Of a stretch of 54,277 nt of DNA, positions 40,281-49,834 are shown piece by piece. Below the pieces are notes generated by a model. The model was not told where the DNA came from. It saw only the letters and a list, made by a program, of their open reading frames with translations, and did no database searches. This stretch comes from Actinomycetota bacterium (lineage in GTDB: Bacteria > Actinomycetota > Acidimicrobiia > Acidimicrobiales > Ilumatobacteraceae), in NCBI GenBank assembly GCA_009919275.1, contig RGCG01000005.1, positions 1 through 54,277 on the forward strand, in the 5' to 3' direction. How positions within the stretch are numbered: the first letter of the stretch is position 1; every line of letters begins with the position of its first letter. Made by a program: the position numbers and the translations under genes.

Positions 40281-42764
40281 GTGCGTCGTCGCCTCGTATT
40301 CTCTCTCGTCGGCATCGTTCTCGTCGCGGTTGGGGCCCTCTCGGCCAACCTGATCGCCGGTAACCGTCCGTCCCTCGGTCTCGACCTCCAGGGTGGGGCG
40401 TCGGTGACGCTCGAGCCCCAGGGCGACTACGACGCCGAGGCGTTGTCGGTCGCCGTCGAAATCATCCGCCAGCGCGTCGACTCGATCGGTGTCGCCGAAC
40501 CCGAAATCATCCGCCAAGGCGACACGGTGGTCGTCAACCTGCCTGGTGTGAAAGACCAAAAGCGGGCACTCGACATCGTTGGTCGTACGGGCGAGGTGCT
40601 GATGCGACCGGTTCTGCAGTCCGGAGTACCAAACGAGAACCCTTCGTCGACCACCGTGGTCGGCGCGACGTCAACCACGACACCCGGTGCCACTGCGACG
40701 ACCGTGGCCGGAGCGACATCGACGACCGCCGTCGCCACGACGGTGCCCGCGCCCGGCAGCGGCCTGCGGTTTGCTAGCGCGGCCACATCCACTTCGCTTG
40801 TCGAGTCCTCCTCGACCTCGCTCGCTGAAACGTCGCCCACAACGCTTGCCCCCACAACGCTTGCTGAAGCACCGGTCGACGTCACGTCAACCACCACCGG
40901 CGACATTCTCCTCGCAACGGGCGACGTCACCACGACGACGGTTGCGCCCGCTACGCCCGACATCTCACTCACCAACGAACCCGACAAGATCGCGTTCTTG
41001 AACGGCCGCGACGGCTTCGTCTACTACGCGGGTCCCGCCGGCGCCGACGGTCAGGTCTTCAAGAACGACGCCGCGGCGCAAATCAGCGCGGGTGGCTGGG
41101 TCGTGAACGTCGGGTTGAAGGACGGTTCCGAAGGAGAGGGGCGCTGGAACGCACTTGCAAACGAGTGCTTCAGCAAGTCGCAAACCTGTCCAACCGGTCA
41201 GATCGCAATCGTGCTCGACGGCGAGGTCATCTCGGCGCCGGTCGTGCAGACCAACAACTTCTCGGGGAGCGTCCAAATTTCGGGCAATTTCTCCGAGAGC
41301 GAGGCCCGTGACCTCGCAAAGATTCTTGAGTTCGGTGCCGTGCCCGTCCGCTTCAGCGCACCGACCGCGCAAACGGTGTCGGCAACGCTCGGGCAGGATT
41401 CGCTCGACGCGGCTCTCGTGTCGGGCCTCGTCGGCGTCGCCTTGGTCCTTTTGTTCCTCGTTTTCTACTACCGCCGCCTCGCCTTCGTGGTTCTTGGTGG
41501 TCTTGCGGTGTCGGCAATGTTGCAGTGGAGCACCATCTCGTGGCTCTCCGAGCGCAACGGACTCGCACTTTCATTGTCGGGCGTCACCGGCATCATCGTT
41601 TCGATCGGTGTCACCGTCGACTCGTACGTCGTCTTCTTCGAAAAACTGAAGGACGATGTGCTCGCGGGTCGCACGCTGCGAAATTCCGCAACACGCAGCT
41701 TCGAGTCCGCCTGGCGCACCATTCTCGCCGCCGACACAGTGTCGTTGCTCGGCGCGTTGGTTCTGTGGTTCCTCACGGTCGGATCCGTGCGCGGTTTTGC
41801 CTTCTTCCTCGGGCTCTCGACCCTCTGCGACATGCGTTGGCGTCGTCTCTACAACGGTGAAACCACGATCGACTTCTCGGGTCGACGCTGGTGGGGATTC
41901 GGTGTTTCGATCGCTCTCCTCGTCATCACCGTCGTCTCTCTTCTTTTTCAGGGACTGAACCTGGGCATCGACTTCAAGGGTGGCGTGGCGTGGGAAGCGC
42001 CCGCAACAAAGGAACTCACCATCGAGTCCGCCCGTGAGGTGCTCGAATCGAACGATGTCGAGACGGCGAACGCAAAGATCCAGACCCTCGGCAGTGGTGA
42101 CGGGGAACGCATTCGCATTCAGGTTGGCGAGCAGACATTGGAAGTCCGAGACGCGGTGCAGGCCGACCTCGCCGCCAAATTGCTGGGTTTCGAGGTCACG
42201 CCGGCAACCGTCATTGCCTTCCTCACGATTCTCGGCTTTTCGCTGTACGACACCATCGTCGTGTTCGACAAGGTCAAGGACAATGCCGATCGCTATGCGG
42301 CACAACGGGTCTCGTATGCCGACATCACGAACGTGTCCATGAACCAGGTTCTCATGCGCTCGCTCAACACGTCCTTTGCCGCCGTCCTGCCCGTGCTGTC
42401 GCTCTTGGTTCTCGGTGCCGGCGTGTTCGGAGCGGTCGCGCTTCAGGAATTTGCACTTGCGTTGTTCGTCGGTCTGCTCACCGGTGCCTACTCGTCGATC
42501 TTCATCGCGACGCCCCTCCTCACGATCATGAAGGAGCGCGAACCGAAATATCGTCCGCTCGTCGGGCAGATGTCGCTTGGGGCCGACATGGCGCGCCTGG
42601 CCACAACCGGCGCGCCGGTGTCGCGTCGGTCGGCCAAAGCCACGGTACGGGACGACGGCGATGCCGTCGAGCGTCCCGAGCTCGAGTTGGTCGGAACCGC
42701 CGCCGAGCGAGCCGCTGCAGCGCTGTCGCATCCGCCACGGCCGCGCAAGAAGCGTAAAAGGTAG
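40281..42764 (+). CDS. secDF: fused SecD-SecF with two internal losses
   Basis: SecDF uses the proton gradient to help protein export. The 827-residue frame starts with SecD: LGLDLQGGASVTLEP, a Ser/Thr/Ala-rich insert (about 118-230), VLDGEVISAPVVQTNNF, and helices up to GFAFFLGLSTLCD (about 517). It then jumps to MRWRRLYNGETTIDFSGRR, the usual SecF opening, so the last part of SecD helix 6 and its tail are missing. In SecF, IDFKGG is present, but DLAAKLLG runs straight into FEVTPATVIAFLTILG, so about 75-85 residues with two membrane helices and the conserved GPSWG region are absent. Both gaps keep frame. Natural SecDF fusions exist, but not with these losses. Assembly error is possible. Confidence 0.85.
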   Translation: MRRRLVFSLVGIVLVAVGALSANLIAGNRPSLGLDLQGGASVTLEPQGDYDAEALSVAVEIIRQRVDSIGVAEPEIIRQGDTVVVNLPGVKDQKRALDIVGRTGEVLMRPVLQSGVPNENPSSTTVVGATSTTTPGATATTVAGATSTTAVATTVPAPGSGLRFASAATSTSLVESSSTSLAETSPTTLAPTTLAEAPVDVTSTTTGDILLATGDVTTTTVAPATPDISLTNEPDKIAFLNGRDGFVYYAGPAGADGQVFKNDAAAQISAGGWVVNVGLKDGSEGEGRWNALANECFSKSQTCPTGQIAIVLDGEVISAPVVQTNNFSGSVQISGNFSESEARDLAKILEFGAVPVRFSAPTAQTVSATLGQDSLDAALVSGLVGVALVLLFLVFYYRRLAFVVLGGLAVSAMLQWSTISWLSERNGLALSLSGVTGIIVSIGVTVDSYVVFFEKLKDDVLAGRTLRNSATRSFESAWRTILAADTVSLLGALVLWFLTVGSVRGFAFFLGLSTLCDMRWRRLYNGETTIDFSGRRWWGFGVSIALLVITVVSLLFQGLNLGIDFKGGVAWEAPATKELTIESAREVLESNDVETANAKIQTLGSGDGERIRIQVGEQTLEVRDAVQADLAAKLLGFEVTPATVIAFLTILGFSLYDTIVVFDKVKDNADRYAAQRVSYADITNVSMNQVLMRSLNTSFAAVLPVLSLLVLGAGVFGAVALQEFALALFVGLLTGAYSSIFIATPLLTIMKEREPKYRPLVGQMSLGADMARLATTGAPVSRRSAKATVRDDGDAVERPELELVGTAAERAAAALSHPPRPRKKRKR
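40632..40970 (+). repeat. Ser/Thr/Ala-rich low-complexity segment in SecD
   Basis: About 110 codons encode runs such as TSTTTPGATATTVAGATSTT and repeated LAPTTLAE units (TTLAPTTLAE). The segment lies in the extracytoplasmic P1 part of SecD. Such disordered linkers occur in actinobacterial SecD proteins. It has no clear function. Confidence 0.8.
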
Positions 42765-42769
42765 TTGCA

Positions 42770-43291
42770 GTGTCTGCGTCCGACCTTCAGCGTCTCATCC
42801 GTGACATCCCCGATGTCCCCACGCCGGGGGTCATGTTCCGCGACATCACGCCGTTGCTCGCCGACCCCGTCGGTTACGACGCGGCCGTCAACGCAATCGT
42901 GGGCCTCACGCACGGCAAGCGCGTCGACAAGGTCATCGGTATCGAGGCACGTGGTTTCATCATGGCTGCGCCCGTTGCGTTCCATCTGAACGCCGGTTTC
43001 ATTCCCGTTCGCAAGGCGGGCAAGTTGCCGTGGGCCGTGGTCCGCGAGGAGTATTCGCTCGAATACGGAACAGACCAGCTCGAGATCCACCGTGACGCGC
43101 TGAAGCCCGGCGAATCGGTTGTCATCGTCGACGACGTCCTGGCAACCGGAGGCACGGCCAAGGCGGCGGTCCGGCTGGTCGAGGGTCTCGGGGCAACGGT
43201 TGCGGGACTCGTTTTCCTGGTCGAACTGCCCGCGCTCGGTGGTCGCCAAACGTTGTCTGGTCACTCCGTCTCATCGGTGATCACGTACTAA
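42770..43291 (+). CDS. apt: adenine phosphoribosyltransferase
   Basis: Apt salvages adenine to AMP using PRPP. The 173-residue protein has DIPDVPTPGVMFRDITPLL at the N-terminus, IGIEARGFIMAAPVAF, RKAGKLPW and the PRPP site VVIVDDVLATGGTAKAAV. A GTG start lies 5 bases after secDF. The order secDF-apt-rel is the usual actinobacterial one. Confidence 0.96.
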   Translation: MSASDLQRLIRDIPDVPTPGVMFRDITPLLADPVGYDAAVNAIVGLTHGKRVDKVIGIEARGFIMAAPVAFHLNAGFIPVRKAGKLPWAVVREEYSLEYGTDQLEIHRDALKPGESVVIVDDVLATGGTAKAAVRLVEGLGATVAGLVFLVELPALGGRQTLSGHSVSSVITY

Positions 43292-43300
43292 CGGGGAACC

Positions 43301-45535
43301 ATGGCGACCGGTGACCGCGTTCTTCCCTGGAGGCGGCAGGCGGCCGCGCCGAGCGACGAACTTGCTCCGCTGTTGGCGGCCTACAGGTCGCGTCATCCGA
43401 AGGCGTCCGTTTCCCTGATCAACCGGGCGTACCTCACCGCGCGTCGCGCGCATCAACACCAGGTGCGGGGAAGTGGTGAGTCGTACATCAACCACCCCAT
43501 CGCGGTTGCGAAGATCGTTGCAGACATCGGACTCGACGACACGTCGTTGGTGGCGGCGTTGCTCCACGATGCGGTCGAAGACACCGAGATAACCCTCGAC
43601 GAAGTCGAAACCGAATTCGGCGCCGAAGTCGCATCGATCGTCGACGGTGTCACCAAACTCGAGCGGTTGCAATTCGACTCGAAAGAGGCGCAGCAGGCTG
43701 CCACGATGCGCAAGATGCTCGTCGCCATGGCGAAAGACATTCGCGTGCTCGTCATCAAGCTGGCTGATCGCCTGCACAACATGCGCACCATCGCGGGTAT
43801 GCCGGTCGAGAAACAGCAGCGCATAGCCCACGAGACCCTCGACATCTACGCACCGCTCGCACACCGCCTGGGGATGCAGGAGATCAAGCAACAACTCGAG
43901 GACCTGTCGTTCTCGGCGATCTATCCGAAGCGTTTCGCCGAACTCGATCACCTGGTCGCGACACGTTCACCCGAGCGAGACGTGTATCTCGCAAAAACGA
44001 TCGCCGAAGTGCAGTCGCGCCTAGGCGAGTTGAACGTGCGCGCTGACGTCACCGGACGCGGTAAACACCTGTGGAGCATCTACGAAAAGATGGTCGAGAA
44101 GGGGCGAGAGTTCGACGAGATATTCGACCTCGTCGCCATCCGAATCATCGTCGACTCGGTGAAGGACTGTTATGCCGCGCTGGGCTGCATCCACGGTCGT
44201 TGGAAGCCCGTCGTCGGGCGTTTCAAGGACTACATCGCGATGCCCAAGTTCAACCTCTACCAATCGCTGCACACCACGGTGATCGGCCCCGAGGGCAAGC
44301 CGCTCGAAGTGCAGATCCGGACCCGTGAAATGCACAATCGGGCCGAGTGGGGTGTGGCGGCGCATTACTCGTACAAGGACGGTTCGGTGCCGGGTGACAT
44401 CGATTGGCTGAACCGAATCATCGAGACGCAGGCCGACATCCTCGATCCGACGCAGTTCATGGAGGGCTTGAAGGCCGACCTCGTTCAAGACGAGCTCTTC
44501 GTCTTCACGCCGAAGGGCGATGTCATCCCACTTCCGCTCGACTCGACAGCGGTCGACTTCGCCTATGCGGTGCACACCGAAGTGGGACACGCATGCGTCG
44601 GAGCAAAGGTGAACGGTCGCCTCGTCACACTGAACCATCTGCTGCGTTCGGGTGACACTTGCGAGATCTTCACGGCGAAGAACACCGATGCCGGACCGTC
44701 GCGCGATTGGCTCGAATTCGTCGCAAGCCCACGCGCCCGGAACAAGATCCGTCAATGGTTCTCGCGTGAACACCGCGAAGAGATGATCGAAACGGGCCGG
44801 GACGAGCTCACCGCGGCGTTTCGTCGCGCGGGGCTCGCTCTCGGGGGAATCTGGGCATCCGATGCGCTCGCCGCCGTCATCGACGAGCACGGCCACAAGG
44901 AGATCGACTCGTTCCTCGCCGAAATCGGCGAGGGAACCGTTTTGTCGTCCGATGTGGCGCGGCGAGTGATCGAGACCTTGAGCGGTGAAGACCATCCCGA
45001 ACACATGGCCGGAGGTCTGCGCATCGATCGTCCGCGGCGACCGGGCGGCGGCACCATCCGTGTCGAAGGCACCGACGACGTGATCGTGCGGTTGTCGACG
45101 TGTTGCACGCCTTCGCCGGGCGACGAGGTGACCGGGTTCCTCACCAAAGAGCGGGGGGTTGCGGTGCACCGGGCCGATTGTCCCGAGGCGGCATCGCTCG
45201 TTCGGCATCCGGCGAATCGGATCGTTGACGTCGAGTGGGTTGAAAGTGGGGGAGCAGCCACCTTCCGTGCATCGGTCGAGGTGGCGGCACTCGACCGCAC
45301 GCGCCTGTTGCGTGACGTGGCCAACGCACTGTCCGACCAGCATGTGAACATCGTCGCCTGTTCGACCGTCACCGGCGCAGACCGCGTCGCCCGCATGCGG
45401 TTCGACTTCGAGTTGGCGAATGCGGGACATCTCGACGCGGTGATGCGAACCATCAAGAACATCGATGCCGTTTTCGAGGTTCGCAGTGCAGGAGAGCCCG
45501 GCAATTCAGGGCCGAACGCTCAGGCCGACGACTAG
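43301..45535 (+). CDS. rel: bifunctional (p)ppGpp synthetase/hydrolase
   Basis: Rel makes and degrades (p)ppGpp in the stringent response. The 744-residue protein has an intact hydrolase HD site (H89-D90 and E93-D94 in HDAVEDT), the synthetase motif GRFKDYIAMPKFNLYQSLHTTV (RxKD form, from about R307), a TGS domain (DELFVFTPKGDVIPLP, about 400-460) and a C-terminal ACT domain. The intact HD site and RFKD support a two-function enzyme. Its TAG stop is shared with the TAGCCT hexamer for hisS. Confidence 0.97.
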   Translation: MATGDRVLPWRRQAAAPSDELAPLLAAYRSRHPKASVSLINRAYLTARRAHQHQVRGSGESYINHPIAVAKIVADIGLDDTSLVAALLHDAVEDTEITLDEVETEFGAEVASIVDGVTKLERLQFDSKEAQQAATMRKMLVAMAKDIRVLVIKLADRLHNMRTIAGMPVEKQQRIAHETLDIYAPLAHRLGMQEIKQQLEDLSFSAIYPKRFAELDHLVATRSPERDVYLAKTIAEVQSRLGELNVRADVTGRGKHLWSIYEKMVEKGREFDEIFDLVAIRIIVDSVKDCYAALGCIHGRWKPVVGRFKDYIAMPKFNLYQSLHTTVIGPEGKPLEVQIRTREMHNRAEWGVAAHYSYKDGSVPGDIDWLNRIIETQADILDPTQFMEGLKADLVQDELFVFTPKGDVIPLPLDSTAVDFAYAVHTEVGHACVGAKVNGRLVTLNHLLRSGDTCEIFTAKNTDAGPSRDWLEFVASPRARNKIRQWFSREHREEMIETGRDELTAAFRRAGLALGGIWASDALAAVIDEHGHKEIDSFLAEIGEGTVLSSDVARRVIETLSGEDHPEHMAGGLRIDRPRRPGGGTIRVEGTDDVIVRLSTCCTPSPGDEVTGFLTKERGVAVHRADCPEAASLVRHPANRIVDVEWVESGGAATFRASVEVAALDRTRLLRDVANALSDQHVNIVACSTVTGADRVARMRFDFELANAGHLDAVMRTIKNIDAVFEVRSAGEPGNSGPNAQADD

Positions 45536-45538
45536 CCT
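45533..45538 (+). promoter_or_regulatory. TAGCCT hexamer sharing the rel stop, for hisS
   Basis: TAGCCT begins with the rel stop codon and ends 6 bases before the hisS GTG. It suggests a separate leaderless hisS-aspS transcript. Confidence 0.45.
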
Positions 45539-45544
45539 GCCAGC

Positions 45545-46804
45545 GTGCCTGAATTCCAGACGACGCCGGGAACGCGCGACATTCTGCCGCCCGACGCGGC
45601 TCGCTGGCGACTGTTCGTCGAGGTCTTTGCCGGGGTGGTTGAGTCGGCGGGTTACGAACAAATCATCCTGCCGATGTTCGAGGACCTCGGGGTCTTCCAA
45701 CGGCTCGGCGACGCGACCGATGTCGTCACAAAGGAGATGTACGACTTCGTCGACAAAGGGGGACGGCACGTCGCGCTGCGGCCCGAGCAGACCGCAGGCG
45801 TGTGCCGGGCGTTCGTTCAGCACCACCCGAACCAGCCGTGGAAGGTTTGGTATTCGGGCCCCAATTTCCGTTACGAGAAGGCCCAGCAGGGTAGGTACCG
45901 CCAGTTCGATCAGGTTGGCATCGAAGTTCTCGGCGTCGACGACCCGTTGCTCGACGTCGAGGTGATCGCCCTCGCTCACGGCTTTTATCGGGCCCTCGGT
46001 CTCCGCAATGTCGAATTGCACGTCAACTCCCTCGGTGACACCGGTGACCGTGCGCGTTACGTCGCAGCACTCGAGTCGTATTTTCGGGCGCACGAGATCG
46101 ACCTCACCAAGGAGAGTCGCGCGACCCTCGAGCGAAATCCGTTGCGTGTTCTCGACTCGAAACGGGCCGAGGATCGCGAGGTCATCGCCCAGGCGCCGTC
46201 GATCAGCGAATTCTTCAGCCCCACCGCTGCAGCACACTTTGCTGCGGTTCAAGAGGGCCTGTCCCTCCTCGGGATCGACTTCGTGGTGAACGACCGGCTC
46301 GTTCGGGGGCTCGATTACTACCGCAGCACGACCTTTGAGTTCGTGTCCACAGCCCTCGAGGCCGCGCAAACCGCAGTCGGTGGAGGCGGGCGTTACGACG
46401 GACTCGTCGAGGACCTTGGCGGCGAAGCAACTCCGGGGATCGGATTCGCGATCGGACTCGATCGCACGCTGCTCGCTTGCGACGCCGAATCGGTGTTTCA
46501 GGTCGATTCATCGGGTACCGATGTCTTCGTTGTCGATACAACGGGTGGGCGTTCAGCGCTTCTTTTGACCACCGAACTTCGCGCCGCTGGCTTGCGCGCC
46601 GACCGCGCTTTCGGTTCGAAGAGCATGAAGTCTCAGATGAAGTCGGCAAACAAGAGTCGAGCGGCCGTCGCCGTTATCATCGGCGAGGACGAACTCGCCC
46701 GCGGCATTGCAACCGTGCGTCCGATGGACGGTGGCGAACAGTCCGAATGCCCCCTCGATCAGGTCGTTGTGACCGTTGCCGACATTGTGAAGAAAGCCAA
46801 GTGA
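45545..46804 (+). CDS. hisS: histidyl-tRNA synthetase
   Basis: It charges tRNA-His. The 419-residue class II enzyme has GTRDILPPDAARW, RPEQTAGVCRAF (motif 2 region), GPNFRYEKAQQGRYRQFDQVGIEVLG, the histidine-binding LVRGLDYYRSTTFEF and GGGGRYDGL (HisA-type motifs), and the anticodon-binding end. A GTG start is used. It overlaps aspS by one base (TGATG). Confidence 0.97.
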   Translation: MPEFQTTPGTRDILPPDAARWRLFVEVFAGVVESAGYEQIILPMFEDLGVFQRLGDATDVVTKEMYDFVDKGGRHVALRPEQTAGVCRAFVQHHPNQPWKVWYSGPNFRYEKAQQGRYRQFDQVGIEVLGVDDPLLDVEVIALAHGFYRALGLRNVELHVNSLGDTGDRARYVAALESYFRAHEIDLTKESRATLERNPLRVLDSKRAEDREVIAQAPSISEFFSPTAAAHFAAVQEGLSLLGIDFVVNDRLVRGLDYYRSTTFEFVSTALEAAQTAVGGGGRYDGLVEDLGGEATPGIGFAIGLDRTLLACDAESVFQVDSSGTDVFVVDTTGGRSALLLTTELRAAGLRADRAFGSKSMKSQMKSANKSRAAVAVIIGEDELARGIATVRPMDGGEQSECPLDQVVVTVADIVKKAK

Positions 46805-48570
46805 TGACCAACTCCGCCACCTCCCTGCGAACCCACCTGTGTGGTGAACTGCGTACGACCCACATTGGTTCGACGGTCTCGGTGTGCGGTTGGCTGGCTC
46901 GGCGCCGCGAACACGGCGAGCACCTCGCGTTCTTCGACATTCGCGACCACTCGGGCGTCATCCAGTGCGTCGTTGATCGCACCGTCGACGTCCGGTCGGA
47001 GTACGTCGTGCGCGTGACCGGAGTCGTTCGTCAACGACCCGAAGGCACATCAAACGACACCCTGCCGACCGGCGAGGTCGAAATCGGTGATTGCCGTGTC
47101 GAAGTGCTCAACGTTGCCGAACCTCCGCCGTTTCCCGTCGACTCACGTGCCGACGACGTTGACGAGAACGTACGATTGCGCCACCGCTACATCGACATCC
47201 GTCGTGAGCGCATGCAGCGAAATGTCCGGTTGCGCGCGAGAATCAACTCTGCAATCCGCCGGGCGATGGAAGATCAGGGTTTCGTGGAAGTCGAGACGCC
47301 GTTCCTCATGCCATCGACACCCGAGGGTGCCCGCGAGTTCTTGGTTCCCTCGCGCAAAGAGCCGGGTTCCTTCTACGCGTTGCCGCAGTCACCGCAGCTC
47401 TGGAAGCAGTTGCTGATGGTGGCGGGTGTCGACCGTTACTACCAGATCGCGCGGTGTCTGCGCGACGAAGACCTGCGCGCCGACCGTCAATACGAATTCA
47501 TGCAGCTTGACGCCGAGATGAGCTTCGTCACCCAGCCCGACGTTCTGGCGGCCATCGGTCGTGCAGTCACTGCCGCGGCCAAAGCCGCCACCGGCGAAGA
47601 CGTGCCGGCCATTGAACAAATCACGTGGCGCGAGGCCATGGAACGCTTCGGTGTCGACAAGCCCGACCTTCGCTTCGGCATGGAGCTGGTCGAACTGACC
47701 GATGTCTTTGCGACGACCGAGTTCAAGGCGTTTGCGTCGGCTGCCGCCATCAAGGGAATCCGTGTCGATGCGGCGACGTACCCGGAACAAGCGGCGTGGG
47801 GTCGCGGTCGTCTCGACGCCATCACCGATCGTGCCAAGCAGCTCGGTGCGAAGGGATTGGTCTGGCTGAAAGTGACCGCCGACGGCTCGTTTGAATCACC
47901 CGTCGCCAAGTTCATCTCGGCCCCGGAGACCGCGGAGATCATCGCGCGGTTCGGTGCGGTTGCGGGGGACATGATTCTGATCGTCGCCGACGAGTGGGCG
48001 ACCACCTGCGAGGTGCTCGGTCAGTTGCGCAACGACATCGGCCGTCCGCCCGTGCACGAAGGTCCATACCGCTACGTGTGGGTCGTCGAGTTCCCGTTGT
48101 TCGTCGGGCTGGACCCGTCGACGGGCAAGCCGCGTCCCGGTCACCACCCCTTCTGTCATCCGCATCCCGACGACATCCCGTTCCTCGACACCGATCCGTT
48201 GCGCGTGCGCGCATTGGCATACGACCTCGTTTTGAACGGATGGGAACTCGGCTCGGGGTCCATTCGAATCCACGACCCCGCCATGCAGCGCACTGTCTTC
48301 AACAAACTCGGCATCAGCGACGAGGAAGCCGACCGACGTTTCGGTTTTTTCCTCCAGCCGTTCCGCTACGGTGCGCCGCCCCACGGGGGTTTCGCATTCG
48401 GTATCGACCGTCTGACGGCGATCCTCGCAGGAGAAGAAAACATTCGGGAAGTCATCGCCTTTCCAAAAACCCAATCAGGGCTCGATCCGATGACGAACGC
48501 TCCGACGAAGGTCGACCCAGCGCAACTGGCCGAACTCGGCATTCGCGTCCTGCCACCCGCAACCAAGTAG
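46804..48570 (+). CDS. aspS: aspartyl-tRNA synthetase
   Basis: It charges tRNA-Asp. The 588-residue class II enzyme has an N-terminal OB-fold anticodon domain (about 8-110), RHRYIDIRRERMQRN, FVEVETPFLMPSTPEGAREFLVPSR seen in part, QSPQLWKQLLMVAGVDRYYQIARCLRDED, the GAD insert (about 290-400) and the C-terminal GGFAFGIDRL motif 3. The ATG at 46804 shares a base with the hisS stop and gives the normal start. Confidence 0.97.
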   Translation: MTNSATSLRTHLCGELRTTHIGSTVSVCGWLARRREHGEHLAFFDIRDHSGVIQCVVDRTVDVRSEYVVRVTGVVRQRPEGTSNDTLPTGEVEIGDCRVEVLNVAEPPPFPVDSRADDVDENVRLRHRYIDIRRERMQRNVRLRARINSAIRRAMEDQGFVEVETPFLMPSTPEGAREFLVPSRKEPGSFYALPQSPQLWKQLLMVAGVDRYYQIARCLRDEDLRADRQYEFMQLDAEMSFVTQPDVLAAIGRAVTAAAKAATGEDVPAIEQITWREAMERFGVDKPDLRFGMELVELTDVFATTEFKAFASAAAIKGIRVDAATYPEQAAWGRGRLDAITDRAKQLGAKGLVWLKVTADGSFESPVAKFISAPETAEIIARFGAVAGDMILIVADEWATTCEVLGQLRNDIGRPPVHEGPYRYVWVVEFPLFVGLDPSTGKPRPGHHPFCHPHPDDIPFLDTDPLRVRALAYDLVLNGWELGSGSIRIHDPAMQRTVFNKLGISDEEADRRFGFFLQPFRYGAPPHGGFAFGIDRLTAILAGEENIREVIAFPKTQSGLDPMTNAPTKVDPAQLAELGIRVLPPATK

Positions 48571-48603
48571 GGCATCACGGCCGACGATCTCTTTTCCGCC
48601 TCG

Positions 48604-49833
48604 GTGAACGAGCAGTTGCGCCGGCAGGCGCCTCTCGCGGCGAGGTTGCGACCACGTCACATCGACGAGGTCGTTGGTCAACGGCATCTCGTCGGGCCCG
48701 ACGGACCGTTGCGTGCACTGGTGGAAACCGATCGCCTCACATCGGTCGTGTTCTGGGGGCCACCGGGCACCGGCAAGACCACCCTTGCGGAAGTTGTCGC
48801 GGCAACGACCAAGGCGGAGTTTGTTCGCCTCTCTGCCGTGACGTCGGGTGTCAAGGATCTCCGTGAGGCACTCGGAGCGGCACGCGATCGGCTCGGCCAG
48901 CATGGTCGTCGCACCATTGTCTTCATCGACGAGATTCACCGCTTCAACACCTCCCAGCAGGACGCGCTCCTTCCGGCAGTCGAAGACGGCACCATCGTGC
49001 TCATTGGTGCAACGACGGAGAACCCGTATTTCGAGGTCAATGCACCGCTTCTCAGTCGGTCGACGCTTTTCCGCCTCGAGCCGCTCTCGAGAGAAGACCT
49101 TGCTGTACTCGTTGCCCGCGGGCTCGACGCCGAAGGAATGTCCATCGATCCCCTCGCGTTGGCTCACTTGTTGTCGGTTGCGCAGGGCGACGGTCGACAG
49201 ATCCTCACGTCGCTCGAGGTTGCATGCGCACTCGCCCGCTCCCGAACAAAGGAGACGGACACCGCGTTGGTCGCGGTCGCCGACGTCGAAGCCGCCATCA
49301 GCTCGAGCGCTCTTCGTTATGGTCGCGACGATCATTACGACGTTGTCTCGGCCTTCATCAAGAGCGTGCGAGGGTCCAGTGTCGATGCCGCCATTCATTG
49401 GTTGGCGCGCATGCTCGTCGCTGGAGAGGACCCGCGTTTCATTGCCCGTCGGTTGGTCATTCTCGCAAGCGAGGACATTGGGATGGCCGATCCGACGTCG
49501 CTGGTCGTCGCAACCGCGTGTGCGCAGGCGGTTGATTTCGTGGGTATGCCCGAGGCGCAGTTGAACCTCGCGCAAGCGACGATTCATCTCTGTCTGGCTC
49601 CGAAGAGCAACTCCACCTCGATGGCGATCTGGACGGCGATGGACGATGTCCGCCGAGGCGACATTGGTGCAGTACCGACATTTCTCCGCGACGCCCACTA
49701 TTCGGGGGCCGAAAAACTCGGCCACGGCACCGGATACGTGTCGCCACATGTCGCCTCGAGCGACAACCCGTCGGCAAAGGCGAGGGACTACCTGCCCGAT
49801 GAGCTTCGCGATCGCACCTACTACCGTGATTGA
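48604..49833 (+). CDS. rarA: replication-associated recombination protein RarA (AAA+ ATPase)
   Basis: RarA/MgsA acts at stalled replication forks with SSB. The 409-residue protein has LAARLRPRHIDEVVGQRHLVG, FWGPPGTGKTTLAEVVA (Walker A, about 50-66), VFIDEIHRFNTSQQDALLPAVEDG (Walker B), GATTENPYFEVNAPLLSRS and the C-terminal tetramer domain with LARMLVAGEDPRFIARRLVILASEDIG, seen in part. A GTG start is used. The gene lies between aspS and the small membrane genes before alaS, as in other actinobacteria. Confidence 0.95.
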   Translation: MNEQLRRQAPLAARLRPRHIDEVVGQRHLVGPDGPLRALVETDRLTSVVFWGPPGTGKTTLAEVVAATTKAEFVRLSAVTSGVKDLREALGAARDRLGQHGRRTIVFIDEIHRFNTSQQDALLPAVEDGTIVLIGATTENPYFEVNAPLLSRSTLFRLEPLSREDLAVLVARGLDAEGMSIDPLALAHLLSVAQGDGRQILTSLEVACALARSRTKETDTALVAVADVEAAISSSALRYGRDDHYDVVSAFIKSVRGSSVDAAIHWLARMLVAGEDPRFIARRLVILASEDIGMADPTSLVVATACAQAVDFVGMPEAQLNLAQATIHLCLAPKSNSTSMAIWTAMDDVRRGDIGAVPTFLRDAHYSGAEKLGHGTGYVSPHVASSDNPSAKARDYLPDELRDRTYYRD

Positions 49834-49834
49834 C

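Noticed and set aside
40632-40970. Ser/Thr-rich stretch in SecD as an inserted foreign element
   Set aside because: It is in frame, in the extracytoplasmic part where such linkers occur, and has no mobile-element ends.
44021-45430. 469-codon minus-strand open frame opposite rel
   Set aside because: It is a GC-driven shadow of a conserved gene.
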